A stretch of DNA of 64,000 nt from Hanstruepera ponticola (GCF_012931685.1 NZ_JABANC010000003.1:1-64000); one strand, 5' to 3'; shown: positions 1 through 9,776, counted from the stretch's first letter. The notes: generated from the sequence alone by a model not told the origin. Numbers and translations are program-made.

Positions 1-830
1 GGACAGCTAATTACACAGATGCATGTGATAATCAAGCAGTGGAAGTCAGTGTAACTTATACATGGACAGAGGATACAGAAGTTCCGGTAATAACAGCCAG
101 TACAGGAAACATAGATTACACCGAATGTAATCCAACGATCACACCACCAACTTTTAGTGCGAGTGATAACTGCTTGGATCAGGATGTACCAGTAATCGGA
201 CAAACAACAGGACCAACAAACAATGGTTGTGCTTACAGTCAGACCTGGACAGCTAATTACACAGATGCATGTGATAATCAAGCAGTGGAAGTCAGTGTAA
301 CTTATACATGGACAGTAGATACGGAAGACCCAGTTATTACAACCAATGGTATTAGTGGTGATTTGGGTTGTAATCCAGAAGTTGTTCCACCATCTTTCAA
401 GGTAGATGACAATTGTCTAGATAGTGACATGCCAATTCAAGCAAGTACTAATGGTCCAACTAATAATGGTTGTTCTTACAGTCAGACTTGGACAGCGAAC
501 TATACGGATGCTTGCGGTAATGCAGCAGAAGAAGTTAGTGTTACTTACACATGGACAGTGGATACGGAAGTACCAGTTATTACAACCAATGGTGTTAGTG
601 GTGATCTAGGATGTAATCCTGAAATAACACCACCAACATTCAAGGTTGACGATAATTGTTTAGATGATGAGATGGATTTAGTGCCAAGTACTACAGGACC
701 AACCAATGATGGTTGTGCTTACAGTCAGACCTGGACAGCGAACTATACGGATGCTTGTGGTAATGCAGCAGAAGAAGTCAGTGTGACTTACACATGGACA
801 GTGGATACGGAATTGCCAGTAATAGTATGT
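1..830 (+). repeat. Tandem in-frame repeats of 246/243/243 bp
   Basis: Units begin at about 1, 247, 490 and 733, each starting with the bases for TWTANYTDAC. The units at 1 and 247 are identical over their first 65 or so bases, and those at 490 and 733 are nearly so over a similar stretch, so the array looks recently duplicated or homogenised. Unit length is 82, 81 and 81 codons. The fourth unit diverges after about 830. The array probably continues before the window. Confidence 0.9.
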
Positions 831-1880
831 CCTGAAGATTTGGATGATATTTGTAATGACGAATTTCCTTCATTAACTGCAACTTGGTCTGATAATTGTT
901 CAGATGGTGGAACATTAACGCTTGATGGTCCAACTAGAATTGAAACAGCGCCAGATGGTTGTTCTGAAATTGGCTATTATGATTTCCAAGTGTATGATGA
1001 ATGTGGTAATTTAGGTACTGAAACTTGTTCTATAATTAGAGAGTTTGATTTAATTGATAATTGTGAAACGGCGTTTGCAAAAGCAAATTCAGGGGATCAA
1101 TGCTTTATACCTGACTTTAGTCGTTGGGGTTGGACAAACTATTTCAACAAGTATGGTGATTATACCATGGACTTATGGGCTGGAGCCGCACATTGCGATA
1201 CTTGGCGAGGAAATCTTGTTGGTACTGTAGATGTAAGCTATAGCGCATCTGAAGTAATTGTTACTTACAATATAGCAGCAGGATATGTTATGAATGAAGC
1301 TCATGTTTATGTCGGATGCGAGCCTTATCCTAGAGGACGAGGTCGTGCTGCAAATTATACTGTGGCTCCAGGACAATATCCATTCAACCCTTCATTCTCG
1401 GGATATGTTCAGACCTATTCTGTAGTAGTTGACAATGAAACTGCAAGTAATTCTGAAGGTATTTATATTATAGCTCATGCAGTGACTTGTGAAGTGATTT
1501 GTATGTGCAGCAAGAGTATGGAGGATGTATGCTCAGAAGATGATAATCAAACTGAATTTGTTGGAGCGTTTGAATGTGAAGCATCAACTACTATAGGTTC
1601 ATCGATTTTCAGCAGTTTTAGAGCTTATCCAGTACCGTTTGATAAGGAAGTGAATATTGCTTATGAAATGGATTATGACACTGATGTAACCCTTGAAATA
1701 TTTGATATTAAAGGTGCATTAATTCAAAAAATCAAAAATGTAAATTATGTCAAAGGTGTCGAAGCTATAAGTACAATCGATATGTCTAAAACAGATAATC
1801 AATTATACTTTGTACGCATAACGACTAATAAAGGTACAGTTATTAAGAAAATTGTATCAAAAAGCCCTAGACGTAGGTAA
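1..1880 (+). CDS. T9SS-exported repeat surface protein (3' part)
   Basis: The reading frame is open from base 3, so the gene begins before the window and about 625 residues are visible. The first part holds Cys-rich modules of about 81 residues with a DNCLD ... YSQTWTANYTDAC pattern. They resemble HYR/Ig-like adhesin repeats, with the cysteines probably paired in each module. A divergent module then carries SDNCSDGG and YDECGN motifs. A unique region follows (about 1080-1530) with a Trp/Tyr-rich domain. The last 85 or so residues (FRAYPVPFDKEVNI ... FVRITTNKGTVIKKIV) match a type A T9SS C-terminal sorting domain. This implies export through the outer membrane and anchoring or release at the surface. 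An adhesion role is inference. A strong terminator follows. Confidence 0.85.
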   Translation, partial: TANYTDACDNQAVEVSVTYTWTEDTEVPVITASTGNIDYTECNPTITPPTFSASDNCLDQDVPVIGQTTGPTNNGCAYSQTWTANYTDACDNQAVEVSVTYTWTVDTEDPVITTNGISGDLGCNPEVVPPSFKVDDNCLDSDMPIQASTNGPTNNGCSYSQTWTANYTDACGNAAEEVSVTYTWTVDTEVPVITTNGVSGDLGCNPEITPPTFKVDDNCLDDEMDLVPSTTGPTNDGCAYSQTWTANYTDACGNAAEEVSVTYTWTVDTELPVIVCPEDLDDICNDEFPSLTATWSDNCSDGGTLTLDGPTRIETAPDGCSEIGYYDFQVYDECGNLGTETCSIIREFDLIDNCETAFAKANSGDQCFIPDFSRWGWTNYFNKYGDYTMDLWAGAAHCDTWRGNLVGTVDVSYSASEVIVTYNIAAGYVMNEAHVYVGCEPYPRGRGRAANYTVAPGQYPFNPSFSGYVQTYSVVVDNETASNSEGIYIIAHAVTCEVICMCSKSMEDVCSEDDNQTEFVGAFECEASTTIGSSIFSSFRAYPVPFDKEVNIAYEMDYDTDVTLEIFDIKGALIQKIKNVNYVKGVEAISTIDMSKTDNQLYFVRITTNKGTVIKKIVSKSPRRR

Positions 1881-1901
1881 GTATTAATCATTAATTAAGT
1901 T

Positions 1902-1931
1902 AAAAGCCCAACTTTAATTAGTTGGGCTTTT
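1902..1931 (+). terminator. Rho-independent terminator
   Basis: An 11-bp stem (AAAAGCCCAAC / GTTGGGCTTTT) encloses an 8-base loop. It lies 22 bases after the stop of the repeat surface protein. Confidence 0.85.
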
Positions 1932-1980
1932 ATATTTATGGGAGCTCAAAAAATTTATTATGCATGCATATAAATTAGTT

Positions 1981-1988
1981 TATATTTG
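1981..1988 (+). promoter_or_regulatory. Bacteroidota -7 promoter element
   Basis: TATATTTG matches TAnnTTTG and lies 25 bases before the ATG at 2014. No clear -33 TTG was found. Confidence 0.55.
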
Positions 1989-2013
1989 TGATTAATTAAT
2001 TATCATATCAGAT

Positions 2014-2952
2014 ATGCTTACCAAATTACTTAATATAAAATATCCTATCATTCAAGCTCCTATGTTTTTAGTTTCCAACACAGAAATGGTAATTGAAGCT
2101 ATGAAATCTGGAATTGCTGGCTGTATTCCAGCTTTAAATTATAGAACTTTACCAGAATTACGTGAGGCTATTAAGGAACTTAAACAAGCTAAAGTTGAAG
2201 GTGGATCTTTTGGCTTTAACTTAATTGTAAATAAATCTAATGTCAAGTACAAAGACCAATTACGAGTTTTATGCGAAGAAGGCTGTGATTTTATAATTAC
2301 CTCACTGGGCAATCCTGAAGAAACTATTACTGAAGCCCATGCTGTAGGTATCAAAGTATTCTGTGATGTTACGGATTTACATTTTGCGAAAAAGGTGGAA
2401 GATCTTGGTGCTGATGCAGCCATTGCGGTTAATAATCAAGCTGGTGGTCACCGTGGAAATTTGTCACCCAAAGAATTAATTTCGCTTCTTACAAAGCATC
2501 TAACAATCCCAGTTATTTCAGCTGGAGGTGTAGGATGCAAATCAGATATTGATAAGATGATAAGTTATGGTGCTGCAGGTGTATCAGTAGGTAGCCCTTT
2601 TATTGCATCAATAGAAGCTGGTGTCACTGATGAATATAAACAAGCCTGTGTTGATTATGGTGCCAAAGACATCGTTATGACAGAGCGTATATCTGGAACA
2701 CCATGCACAGTTATTAATACACCATACGTTCAAAAAATAGGAACTCGTTCAACCTGGTTGGAAAAAGTTTTAAATAAAAATAGAACTTTAAAAAAGTGGG
2801 TTAAAATGATTCGGTTTTATATTGGCATGAAAGCAACCGAAAAAGCGGCACTGCAAGCAACTTATAAAACGGTATGGGTAGCAGGACCAAGTATTGAATA
2901 TACGCAAGCAATTTTACCGGTTAAGGATATTGTGAAAAAGTTAATTAATTAA
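2014..2952 (+). CDS. Nitronate monooxygenase / 2-nitropropane dioxygenase family protein
   Basis: A 312-residue FMN-dependent TIM-barrel protein. It opens with the family pattern KYPIIQAPMF (residues 9-18). AGGHRG at 143-148 carries the conserved catalytic histidine (H146), and SAGGVG (169-174) and GVSVGSPF (189-196) form the FMN-phosphate site. Family members oxidise alkyl nitronates such as propionate-3-nitronate; some relatives are enoyl-ACP reductases or have unknown substrates. The protein is soluble with no signal peptide. It has its own promoter and a convergent neighbour whose stop lies 3 bases beyond its own, so it is probably monocistronic. Exact substrate cannot be told from sequence. 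Confidence 0.85.
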   Translation: MLTKLLNIKYPIIQAPMFLVSNTEMVIEAMKSGIAGCIPALNYRTLPELREAIKELKQAKVEGGSFGFNLIVNKSNVKYKDQLRVLCEEGCDFIITSLGNPEETITEAHAVGIKVFCDVTDLHFAKKVEDLGADAAIAVNNQAGGHRGNLSPKELISLLTKHLTIPVISAGGVGCKSDIDKMISYGAAGVSVGSPFIASIEAGVTDEYKQACVDYGAKDIVMTERISGTPCTVINTPYVQKIGTRSTWLEKVLNKNRTLKKWVKMIRFYIGMKATEKAALQATYKTVWVAGPSIEYTQAILPVKDIVKKLIN

Positions 2953-2955
2953 CTT

Positions 2956-5028
2956 TTAAGCGCTTCTATATTTTTTGAAAAGCCACAATAATAGTAGAAG
3001 TAATATAATTGCTATTAAAACATAAATAAAAATTTTAAATAAATCTTTAACAACATCAACTATATTTTTGTTGCTGCCATTACTTTCGGAATCTACCTGT
3101 GTTTTTGGAATGTATAACGTAAAACCAAAAGATTTATCAACTCTGTTTATGTTATTTTGATATTCTTTAAATTGAGTAGGTAATATGTGACTGTTTTGAA
3201 TTTTTAAATAGTGTTTGACATCTACTTCATTTTTTTTCTTGTCATAGTTAACATACCAATCGTAGTAAAAAATATCGGAACTAACTATATCATCCATATT
3301 TTCCACATTCCAAGTTTTGGGAAGTTTTATCTTAAAATCATGTTGCCTAGCAACTGGATATGGTAAACTAACCTCGTAGTCTCGCTTTTCTTTAGTCGGA
3401 ATGTATAAAATATTTAGTAAGCTAGTTGGTGTAAAAGTTGCTGCAATATAGTTTTCTTTATGTTGCATAGGTGCCCAAATACTATCAATTTTATACTCTT
3501 CAAATACTACGAATTCATTTTTCTCTAAATTATCTTTGATTATAGGCGTTTTTAAGGATTTGATGTTAAAATAATAATTAGCGTAGAAATTTTCATAATC
3601 CTTAATAATACCATTCATACTATTATTTTTAAAATAGTTACGCATATTATCGGCTTCAGCTTCACTATATGTTGTAACAATTTTTAAAGTGGCTCCTTTG
3701 TTAACTTCTTCAAGAATATATTCTTCATTTGTAGTTACTTTATTTGATGAGTTTGAAACGATTTCATCAAATACTGTTTCTTCTGGCTGAAGAACAAGAC
3801 CATATTCATAATTTGGGAAATGTGTGTTTTTAAAAGTACCACCTTGATTTGTTAATGTTGGATCATAATAAAAAATATTTCCTGCTTTATCTATAACTTT
3901 TACGACACAATGATCAAAAAATATTGGAGAGGGTAGCAGATCTAAAATAACATGCTTTAAACTAGTATTCACGAGCATTGGGTATGCTTCTATATCTAAC
4001 TCTTGCAACATGGTCACCATCAGCAAACTTTTATCTTTACAGTCACCATATCTTTGATTAAATACTTGGCTAGGATTATTGGGTTTATAGCTTCCTACAC
4101 CAAGTTCGTAACCTAAATAACGAATATCATTTTGGACAAAATCTAAAACCGCTTTTATTTTTTTACCAGGCGTTTTATTAGCAGTTTTAATTTCATTTAT
4201 TTTAGATTTTAAAGATGTATTTAAACTGGAATTTGATTCATAAACATTAACGCCCCAATTTACAACATCGGACCAATTATCGTACTCACTCACCAACAAC
4301 GTATGATATGTTAATTTCCAAATAGGTATGCTGTCTTCATATTCAAATTTTGTTGGGTTTATAACCAACCATTGATAATAATTCAAACCATTCTTTTTTG
4401 ATATTTCTGGAGATAAATTGGTGTTAATAGTTTTGTAATTTAATTTCTTATTTGATATTAAAGAGACATTAACTTTTCCAACAGGAACAACATCGTTCAA
4501 GTAATATGAATTACTGAATTTGTTATTATGTATGGGGTTAAACCCAATTATAGAGTAACTATAATCAATAATATCATTTGATCTTATGTCTGAAAGGTTT
4601 ATCATAGCCGAAAGTGATCCATCGTATAGATGATTTTCTGCATTCAACTCCCTTCGCATTACTTGAAATTGATTTACATCAAGTTTGTTTACGGTTTTTC
4701 CATCTCGTTTAATGATAATTTCATGAAAAATGAGTTTTTGATACAGAGGATCATATGATACATTGATATTTGAAGCTGATTGAATACCTACATTATCTGT
4801 GATTTTCGTAACAAACCTAAAAAAGGATGCTTGTTTTGGAATATGAACTTGATAATCTGCAAGTAATAGAATACTGCCTTGTGAAATATCATCAAAATGA
4901 ATTTTAGGGTCTTGCTCAAAATTTTGAGTGCTTACCCAAGAAGGTTTATTCTTTGTTATAACATTTGTCTGACAATTCGACTTTATAAAAAAAGCCAAAA
5001 AAAGAAATAGAAAGTAATTTTTTTTCAA
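2956..5028 (-). CDS. DUF3857 / transglutaminase-like envelope protein
   Basis: A 690-residue protein with a signal peptide (1-19, ending SNCQ), an N-terminal beta-rich DUF3857 region (about 50-220), a transglutaminase-core domain (about 280-395) and a C-terminal beta domain. One membrane helix lies near the end (about 665-685), followed by basic residues. The papain-like triad is intact: C330 in RYGDCKDKS, H373 in FFDHCVV and D389 in YYDPT. It is probably anchored in the inner membrane with the enzyme domain in the periplasm. Whether it cross-links, hydrolyses or only binds peptides is unknown for this family. It converges with the upstream oxygenase gene. Confidence 0.85.
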   Translation of the reverse strand: MKKNYFLFLFLAFFIKSNCQTNVITKNKPSWVSTQNFEQDPKIHFDDISQGSILLLADYQVHIPKQASFFRFVTKITDNVGIQSASNINVSYDPLYQKLIFHEIIIKRDGKTVNKLDVNQFQVMRRELNAENHLYDGSLSAMINLSDIRSNDIIDYSYSIIGFNPIHNNKFSNSYYLNDVVPVGKVNVSLISNKKLNYKTINTNLSPEISKKNGLNYYQWLVINPTKFEYEDSIPIWKLTYHTLLVSEYDNWSDVVNWGVNVYESNSSLNTSLKSKINEIKTANKTPGKKIKAVLDFVQNDIRYLGYELGVGSYKPNNPSQVFNQRYGDCKDKSLLMVTMLQELDIEAYPMLVNTSLKHVILDLLPSPIFFDHCVVKVIDKAGNIFYYDPTLTNQGGTFKNTHFPNYEYGLVLQPEETVFDEIVSNSSNKVTTNEEYILEEVNKGATLKIVTTYSEAEADNMRNYFKNNSMNGIIKDYENFYANYYFNIKSLKTPIIKDNLEKNEFVVFEEYKIDSIWAPMQHKENYIAATFTPTSLLNILYIPTKEKRDYEVSLPYPVARQHDFKIKLPKTWNVENMDDIVSSDIFYYDWYVNYDKKKNEVDVKHYLKIQNSHILPTQFKEYQNNINRVDKSFGFTLYIPKTQVDSESNGSNKNIVDVVKDLFKIFIYVLIAIILLLLLLWLFKKYRSA

Positions 5029-5141
5029 GATTTCAAGATTTGATGTCGTGAAAATAGTGATTTTTAATTTTTATGGCCAAATTGAAAAAATTATTTTCAA
5101 ATTTTCATAGTTAACGACAGTACAATAATTTGAATGAAAAT

Positions 5142-5705
5142 TTAAAAGCAGGATTTTTTTATTTTCTCCCATTCGCTTTTTAAAATTCCGTAGCAGCAGG
5201 TATTGCGACGGAAACCATCTTTCATTAAAGTATCTTTTCTTAAAATTCCTTCGAGTGTAGCACCTATTTTTTCAACGGCTTTTCGAGATCGAGTATTACG
5301 CTCATCGATTCTAAATTCAACTTTTTCAAAGTTCATTGTTTCAAAGGCATATTGGAGCATTAAAAATTTTACTTGCTTATTTAAACCTGTTCCTTGAAAA
5401 TCTTTACCAATCCATGTCCAACCAATATGTAGCGTTTTATTTTTCCAATTAATCAATCCAAACCTTGTGGAACCTGCATATGCTTCTTTGCGTTTGTCGA
5501 ATATAATATATGGAATAGTGTTTTTCTGATAATAACCATCAACTGCAGTTTGCACATAGGTTTTAAGGCTTTCGGGTGTTGATATATCTGAAGGCGAGTA
5601 GTGAATAAGATCTTTTTCTTGCGCAATCTTAAGTAGTACTTTATAATTACTTAAATCTAAAAGTGTCAGTTTAACATATGTGTTTTCTAAAGTTTTTTCA
5701 GTCAT
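5142..5705 (-). CDS. GNAT acetyltransferase, RimJ/RimL type
   Basis: A 187-residue soluble protein with the long GNAT fold of the RimJ/RimL group: WTWIGKDFQGTGLNKQVK (about 115-132) covers the acetyl-CoA loop, and FRIDERNTRSRKAVEKIGA (about 150-168) is the typical beta5-alpha4 segment. These enzymes acetylate alpha-amino groups or small molecules. The gene lies 14 bases downstream of the hydrolase gene at 5720-6364 on the same strand, so the two are likely co-transcribed. Substrate unknown. Confidence 0.85.
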   Translation of the reverse strand: MTEKTLENTYVKLTLLDLSNYKVLLKIAQEKDLIHYSPSDISTPESLKTYVQTAVDGYYQKNTIPYIIFDKRKEAYAGSTRFGLINWKNKTLHIGWTWIGKDFQGTGLNKQVKFLMLQYAFETMNFEKVEFRIDERNTRSRKAVEKIGATLEGILRKDTLMKDGFRRNTCCYGILKSEWEKIKKSCF

Positions 5706-5719
5706 AGTATTTTATGATG

Positions 5720-6364
5720 TTACATGGTGCTGATAATATTTTTAATAATTTCTGTATTTACAACATGTTTACCATTAAAAGGAATTACATCTAACGTAAT
5801 ACCAAATAATAGTGTGGCTTTTTCAATTTCTTGTTCTATACGTTCTTCATTAAGGTATTCATCTTCATTTCCATAGACTAATGTTGCTTTTCCTTTAAAA
5901 TATTCAAAATCATCAGGATTTAATTCAGTAGGAATTCCACCCGAATGAATAATCAAACGGTCAGCTTGTAATTTTCTATATGCCATATAACGCATAGCGA
6001 TACTTACACCTTGAGAATAACCCAAAATTATGAGATTTCCATTATGTGGTATATTTTCCTTTTCCAAAACCCCATCAATATAGTTCATAAGATTCATCGT
6101 TTCTTTATTTGTATTTTCTTTAGTCAGCCAACTCGCACCTACATGCCTAAATTTTGGGCCTATATAGTATTTACTTGGTGCTTGTGGAGCAATAAAGTAG
6201 TTTTCTTTGATATTCATTACTTCAAAATATTTCAAAAAGTAGCGGCTTAAGTAACCCATTCCATGAAAAACAAGCCAAATATTTTTTGTTTCAGGAGTTA
6301 ACGTATTTAGTGTTGCGTAGGTGTTGGTTGTTGTGTAAGATATTTCTTTTTCTGTAAGATTCAT
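5720..6364 (-). CDS. Alpha/beta hydrolase, phospholipase/carboxylesterase type
   Basis: A 214-residue soluble hydrolase. LVFHGMGYLS (about 31-40) supplies the oxyanion region, GYSQG (about 114-118) the nucleophile elbow with catalytic serine, a downstream VYGNEDEYL the acid, and GKHVVN near the end the catalytic histidine. GYSQG and the small size point to the esterase/thioesterase group (Abhydrolase_2). It is divergent from the menaquinone genes that begin 54 bases away, so a role as an uncharacterised MenH substitute is conceivable but unproven. It is followed by a GNAT gene on the same strand. Confidence 0.8.
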   Translation of the reverse strand: MNLTEKEISYTTTNTYATLNTLTPETKNIWLVFHGMGYLSRYFLKYFEVMNIKENYFIAPQAPSKYYIGPKFRHVGASWLTKENTNKETMNLMNYIDGVLEKENIPHNGNLIILGYSQGVSIAMRYMAYRKLQADRLIIHSGGIPTELNPDDFEYFKGKATLVYGNEDEYLNEERIEQEIEKATLLFGITLDVIPFNGKHVVNTEIIKNIISTM

Positions 6365-6417
6365 TTTATGAATGGGTTTTGTACTTTTACAATTCGATTT
6401 AAAAATACAGGAATTTT

Positions 6418-6843
6418 ATGCAAATATCTAAAGAAGAAAGGCTCAAACAATTAAATACCGTAGGTAAAAACACACTATTGGAAACTTTAGAAATTTCAAT
6501 AATTGATTTTGGCGATGATTATTTAATAGCTAAAATGCCTGTTACTTCAAAAGTTCATCAACCTGATGGCGTATTGCATGGTGGTGCTACTGCAGCATTA
6601 GCTGAAAGTGTTGGTAGCTTTGCAATGCATATATTTTCAGATTTGGATAAAGTCTTTGTACGTGGTACAGAGATTACGGCTAATCATTTAAAAAGTGTTA
6701 CGGATGGTCACGTATATGCCAAGGCAACATTTTTACACAAGGGCAGAACAACCCAGCTTTTGGACATTCGCGTGACTGACGATCATGATAATTTAATTTC
6801 AATTTGTAAATTATCTACTATTTCACTTCCAAGAAAAAAATAG
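6418..6843 (+). CDS. Hotdog-fold thioesterase, probable DHNA-CoA hydrolase
   Basis: A 141-residue PaaI-type hotdog thioesterase. VHQPDGVLHGGATAALAES (about 46-64) carries the HGG signature and the catalytic glutamate (E63). Its stop is followed one base later by the menF start, and menD follows, so it is translated with menaquinone genes. Members of this family (MenI/YdiI-like) release 1,4-dihydroxy-2-naphthoate from its CoA ester after MenB. Thioesterase is seen directly from motifs; the MenI assignment is inferred from context. Confidence 0.8.
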   Translation: MQISKEERLKQLNTVGKNTLLETLEISIIDFGDDYLIAKMPVTSKVHQPDGVLHGGATAALAESVGSFAMHIFSDLDKVFVRGTEITANHLKSVTDGHVYAKATFLHKGRTTQLLDIRVTDDHDNLISICKLSTISLPRKK

Positions 6844-6844
6844 C

Positions 6845-7966
6845 ATGACTTCAGAGTTATTTTTTAACGTATTAGAGAGTCATTACAATGAAAACTTACC
6901 TTTTGTAGTTTATAGAAAAAGCAACAAAACCAATTTAATTAGCTTACTACAAAATAATACAGATATTAACTTTGTTTCAAGCTTTACGGAAAGTGGTTTT
7001 GTCATGGCACCTTTTGATAATGAGAACGATCCTATAATCATACCGTTAAAAAATGCAAAACAGATTGAAACAGATGATTATCGAGCAATTGAATTTAATG
7101 AACATCAAGAACAGTTTGATCCTAATCAAAAAGATAAGCAGTCCCATATCGATTTGGTTTCCAAAGGAATTGCTGCTATAAAGGACAAAAAATTTGATAA
7201 AGTAGTTCTGTCTCGAAAAGAAGATGTTGAAATAAAAGAAGATGATCCATTTAAACTATTTAAAAAGTTACTTGATAGTTATCCGCAAGCATTTGTTTAT
7301 TGTTGGTTTCATCCTGAAACCGGTTTGTGGCTTGGAGCAACTCCAGAAACACTGCTGGAAATTGAAAACAAGAGGTTGACTACCATGTCATTGGCAGGAA
7401 CAAAACCATACAAAGTTACTGGTAATGTGAGCTGGAATGCAAAGGAAATTCAAGAACAAAAAATTGTTACCGACTACCTAGTAGAACAGTTAGATAATCA
7501 AATAGATAGTTTACAAATTTCAGATACACAGACTATTCGTGCAGGTAATTTAGTACATCTGAAAACGATGGTATCAGGAATTTTAAAATCAAAAGGGAAT
7601 AGTTTAAAAAACGTTATAAATAAATTGCATCCAACTCCAGCAGTGTGTGGTTTTCCTAAAGTTGCTGCCAAGCACTTTATTCTTGAAAATGAAAACTACA
7701 ATAGAGCATTTTATACAGGCTATTTAGGTGAATTAAATTACGAAAAAAACCAATCTAGAAATCGGAACTTCCGAAATATTGAAAACAATGCTTATTCAAG
7801 TATAAAGAAAGTAACGAACTTGTATGTGAATTTACGTTGCATGAAATTAGAGGGTAATAAGGCTCAAGTTTATGTTGGAGGTGGCATAACATCAGACTCA
7901 AATCCTCAACAGGAATGGGAAGAAACTGTGGCGAAAACGACCACTATAAAAAAGGTACTACAATAA
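6845..7966 (+). CDS. menF: Isochorismate synthase MenF
   Basis: A 373-residue chorismate-binding enzyme. Typical segments are KVVLSRKEDVEI (about 119-130), GATPETLLEI (about 158-167), AGTKPYK (about 178-184), LHPTPAVCGFPK (about 258-269), YTGYLGE (about 287-293) and YVGGGITSDSNPQQEW (about 341-356) with Mg-binding acidic residues. It converts chorismate to isochorismate, the first committed step to menaquinone. It is shorter than E. coli MenF because the N-terminal region is reduced, as is usual in this phylum. An EntC-type role is less likely because menD follows 43 bases later. Confidence 0.93.
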   Translation: MTSELFFNVLESHYNENLPFVVYRKSNKTNLISLLQNNTDINFVSSFTESGFVMAPFDNENDPIIIPLKNAKQIETDDYRAIEFNEHQEQFDPNQKDKQSHIDLVSKGIAAIKDKKFDKVVLSRKEDVEIKEDDPFKLFKKLLDSYPQAFVYCWFHPETGLWLGATPETLLEIENKRLTTMSLAGTKPYKVTGNVSWNAKEIQEQKIVTDYLVEQLDNQIDSLQISDTQTIRAGNLVHLKTMVSGILKSKGNSLKNVINKLHPTPAVCGFPKVAAKHFILENENYNRAFYTGYLGELNYEKNQSRNRNFRNIENNAYSSIKKVTNLYVNLRCMKLEGNKAQVYVGGGITSDSNPQQEWEETVAKTTTIKKVLQ

Positions 7967-8009
7967 TTTTATAGCATCCTGCTTATTCTTACTTTTGTTA
8001 TAGATTAGA

Positions 8010-9776
8010 TTGTATATGCGACACCCTAAAAACCCGCTTGCTCAAACTATTATTCAGCTTTGTAAAGCCAAACATATTAGTCATATTGTAATTTCACCAG
8101 GAAGTAGAAATGCTCCCTTAGCAATTGGTTTTTCAAACGACAATTTTTTTAATTGCTATAGTATTGTTGATGAGCGATGCGCAGGTTTTTTTGCTTTAGG
8201 AATAGCTCAAAAAACAAGAAAACCAGTTGCTTTGGCTTGCACTTCGGGTAGTGCTTTGTTAAACTATTATCCTGCAATTTCCGAAGCGTTTTATAGTCAA
8301 ATTCCTTTGGTGGTACTTTCTGCTGATAGGCCAAAACATCTTGTTGGAATAGGCGATGGGCAAACCATTAATCAGAAAGACGTTTATAAAAACCATATTT
8401 TGTATTCGGCCAATTTAAAGTTGAATATTGATAATTCTTTTAGTGATCAGGATGACGATGAACCAGCAATAATTAAGAATATTGAGAATAAAATCGAACG
8501 GTTTTTAGGTATTAAACAAGAACTACAGCAGGAAAATGAAATAGAAATAAATAAGGCACTTAATAAAGCTATTCAAAAATCAGGGCCCATTCATATTAAT
8601 ATTCCTTTTGAGGAACCTCTATATGAGTTAACTGATACCTTATCAGTGAAGCCTAAAATCATCCAGTTAGATGTAAATCAGACAAAAATTGATGATTATA
8701 TATTCAATGAATGTTTAGACGATTGGAACAATGCACCTAAAAAAATGATTTTGGTAGGTGTAAATTATCCTGATGATATAGAACAAAAATGGTTGGACGA
8801 TTTGGCAAAGGATAATAGTTTGATTGTATTTACTGAAACCACATCAAATATTCATCACGACAATTTCTTTCCCAGTATTGACAAGCTTATTGCACCACTT
8901 GAAGAAGACGACTTTAAAGCTTTACAGCCAGATATTTTAGTCACTTTCGGTGGGCTCATAGTTTCTAAAAAAGTAAAAGCTTTTTTAAGAACATATCAGC
9001 CCAAACAGCATTGGCATATAGGAGAGGGCAAAGCGAATGATACGTTTTTCTGTTTAGATAGGCATTTGGAAATACACCCAAATACCTTTTTTGAAAATCT
9101 CTTGTCTGAAACCACACATTATGTAAAAAGTGATTACAAGCCAACTTGGGATAAAGTAAAAGCAAAACGATTAGAAAAGCATGATGAATATATAAAACAA
9201 ATTCCGTTTAGTGATTTTAAGGTTTTTGATTCTATTCTCAAATATTTACCAGGTGCATCCGTATTACAACTTGGCAATAGTTCCACTGTTAGATATGCAC
9301 AATTATTTAATTTGAATAATACAATTGATGTGTTTTGTAATCGTGGTACAAGTGGTATAGATGGCAGTACTTCAACGGCTTTAGGGTTTGCAGTTGCTTC
9401 TGAAAAGCAAACGACCTTAATTACTGGAGATTTGAGTTTCTTTTATGACAGTAATGCACTTTGGAATAACTATATTCCAATCAATTTTAGGATTATTGTT
9501 ATAAATAATCAAGGTGGTGGAATTTTTAGAATACTACCAGGAAATAAGGATTCTGAAAATTTTGACACCTATTTCGAAACTAAACACAACTTAACGGCAA
9601 AGCATCTTTGCAAGATGTATAATTTTGAATATGATTCAGCAACAACCGAAAAGCAGCTGAAATTACAGTTAAAAACCTTCTTTGAAGCTTCAGAAACACC
9701 AAAATTACTTGAAGTTTTTACACCTAGAACGGTTAATGACGAGGTGCTTTTAGAGTATTTTAAGTTTATTAAATAG
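8010..9776 (+). CDS. menD: SEPHCHC synthase MenD
   Basis: A 588-residue thiamine-diphosphate enzyme. VISPGSRNAPL (about 27-37), VDERCAGFFALG with the ThDP-activating glutamate (about 53-64), TSGSALLNYYPA, and the ThDP/Mg site TGDLSFFYDSNALWNN near the C-terminal third are all present. It joins isochorismate and 2-oxoglutarate to give SEPHCHC. ATG codons lie at 8010 and 8016; the second, giving MRHPKNPLAQ, is an equally good start. It follows menF and probably forms an operon with the thioesterase and menF. Confidence 0.95.
   Translation: MYMRHPKNPLAQTIIQLCKAKHISHIVISPGSRNAPLAIGFSNDNFFNCYSIVDERCAGFFALGIAQKTRKPVALACTSGSALLNYYPAISEAFYSQIPLVVLSADRPKHLVGIGDGQTINQKDVYKNHILYSANLKLNIDNSFSDQDDDEPAIIKNIENKIERFLGIKQELQQENEIEINKALNKAIQKSGPIHINIPFEEPLYELTDTLSVKPKIIQLDVNQTKIDDYIFNECLDDWNNAPKKMILVGVNYPDDIEQKWLDDLAKDNSLIVFTETTSNIHHDNFFPSIDKLIAPLEEDDFKALQPDILVTFGGLIVSKKVKAFLRTYQPKQHWHIGEGKANDTFFCLDRHLEIHPNTFFENLLSETTHYVKSDYKPTWDKVKAKRLEKHDEYIKQIPFSDFKVFDSILKYLPGASVLQLGNSSTVRYAQLFNLNNTIDVFCNRGTSGIDGSTSTALGFAVASEKQTTLITGDLSFFYDSNALWNNYIPINFRIIVINNQGGGIFRILPGNKDSENFDTYFETKHNLTAKHLCKMYNFEYDSATTEKQLKLQLKTFFEASETPKLLEVFTPRTVNDEVLLEYFKFIK

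Noticed and set aside
1-830. Regular repeats that could suggest a CRISPR array
   Set aside because: Units of 243-246 bp code in frame for a protein; no short direct repeats with unique spacers are seen.
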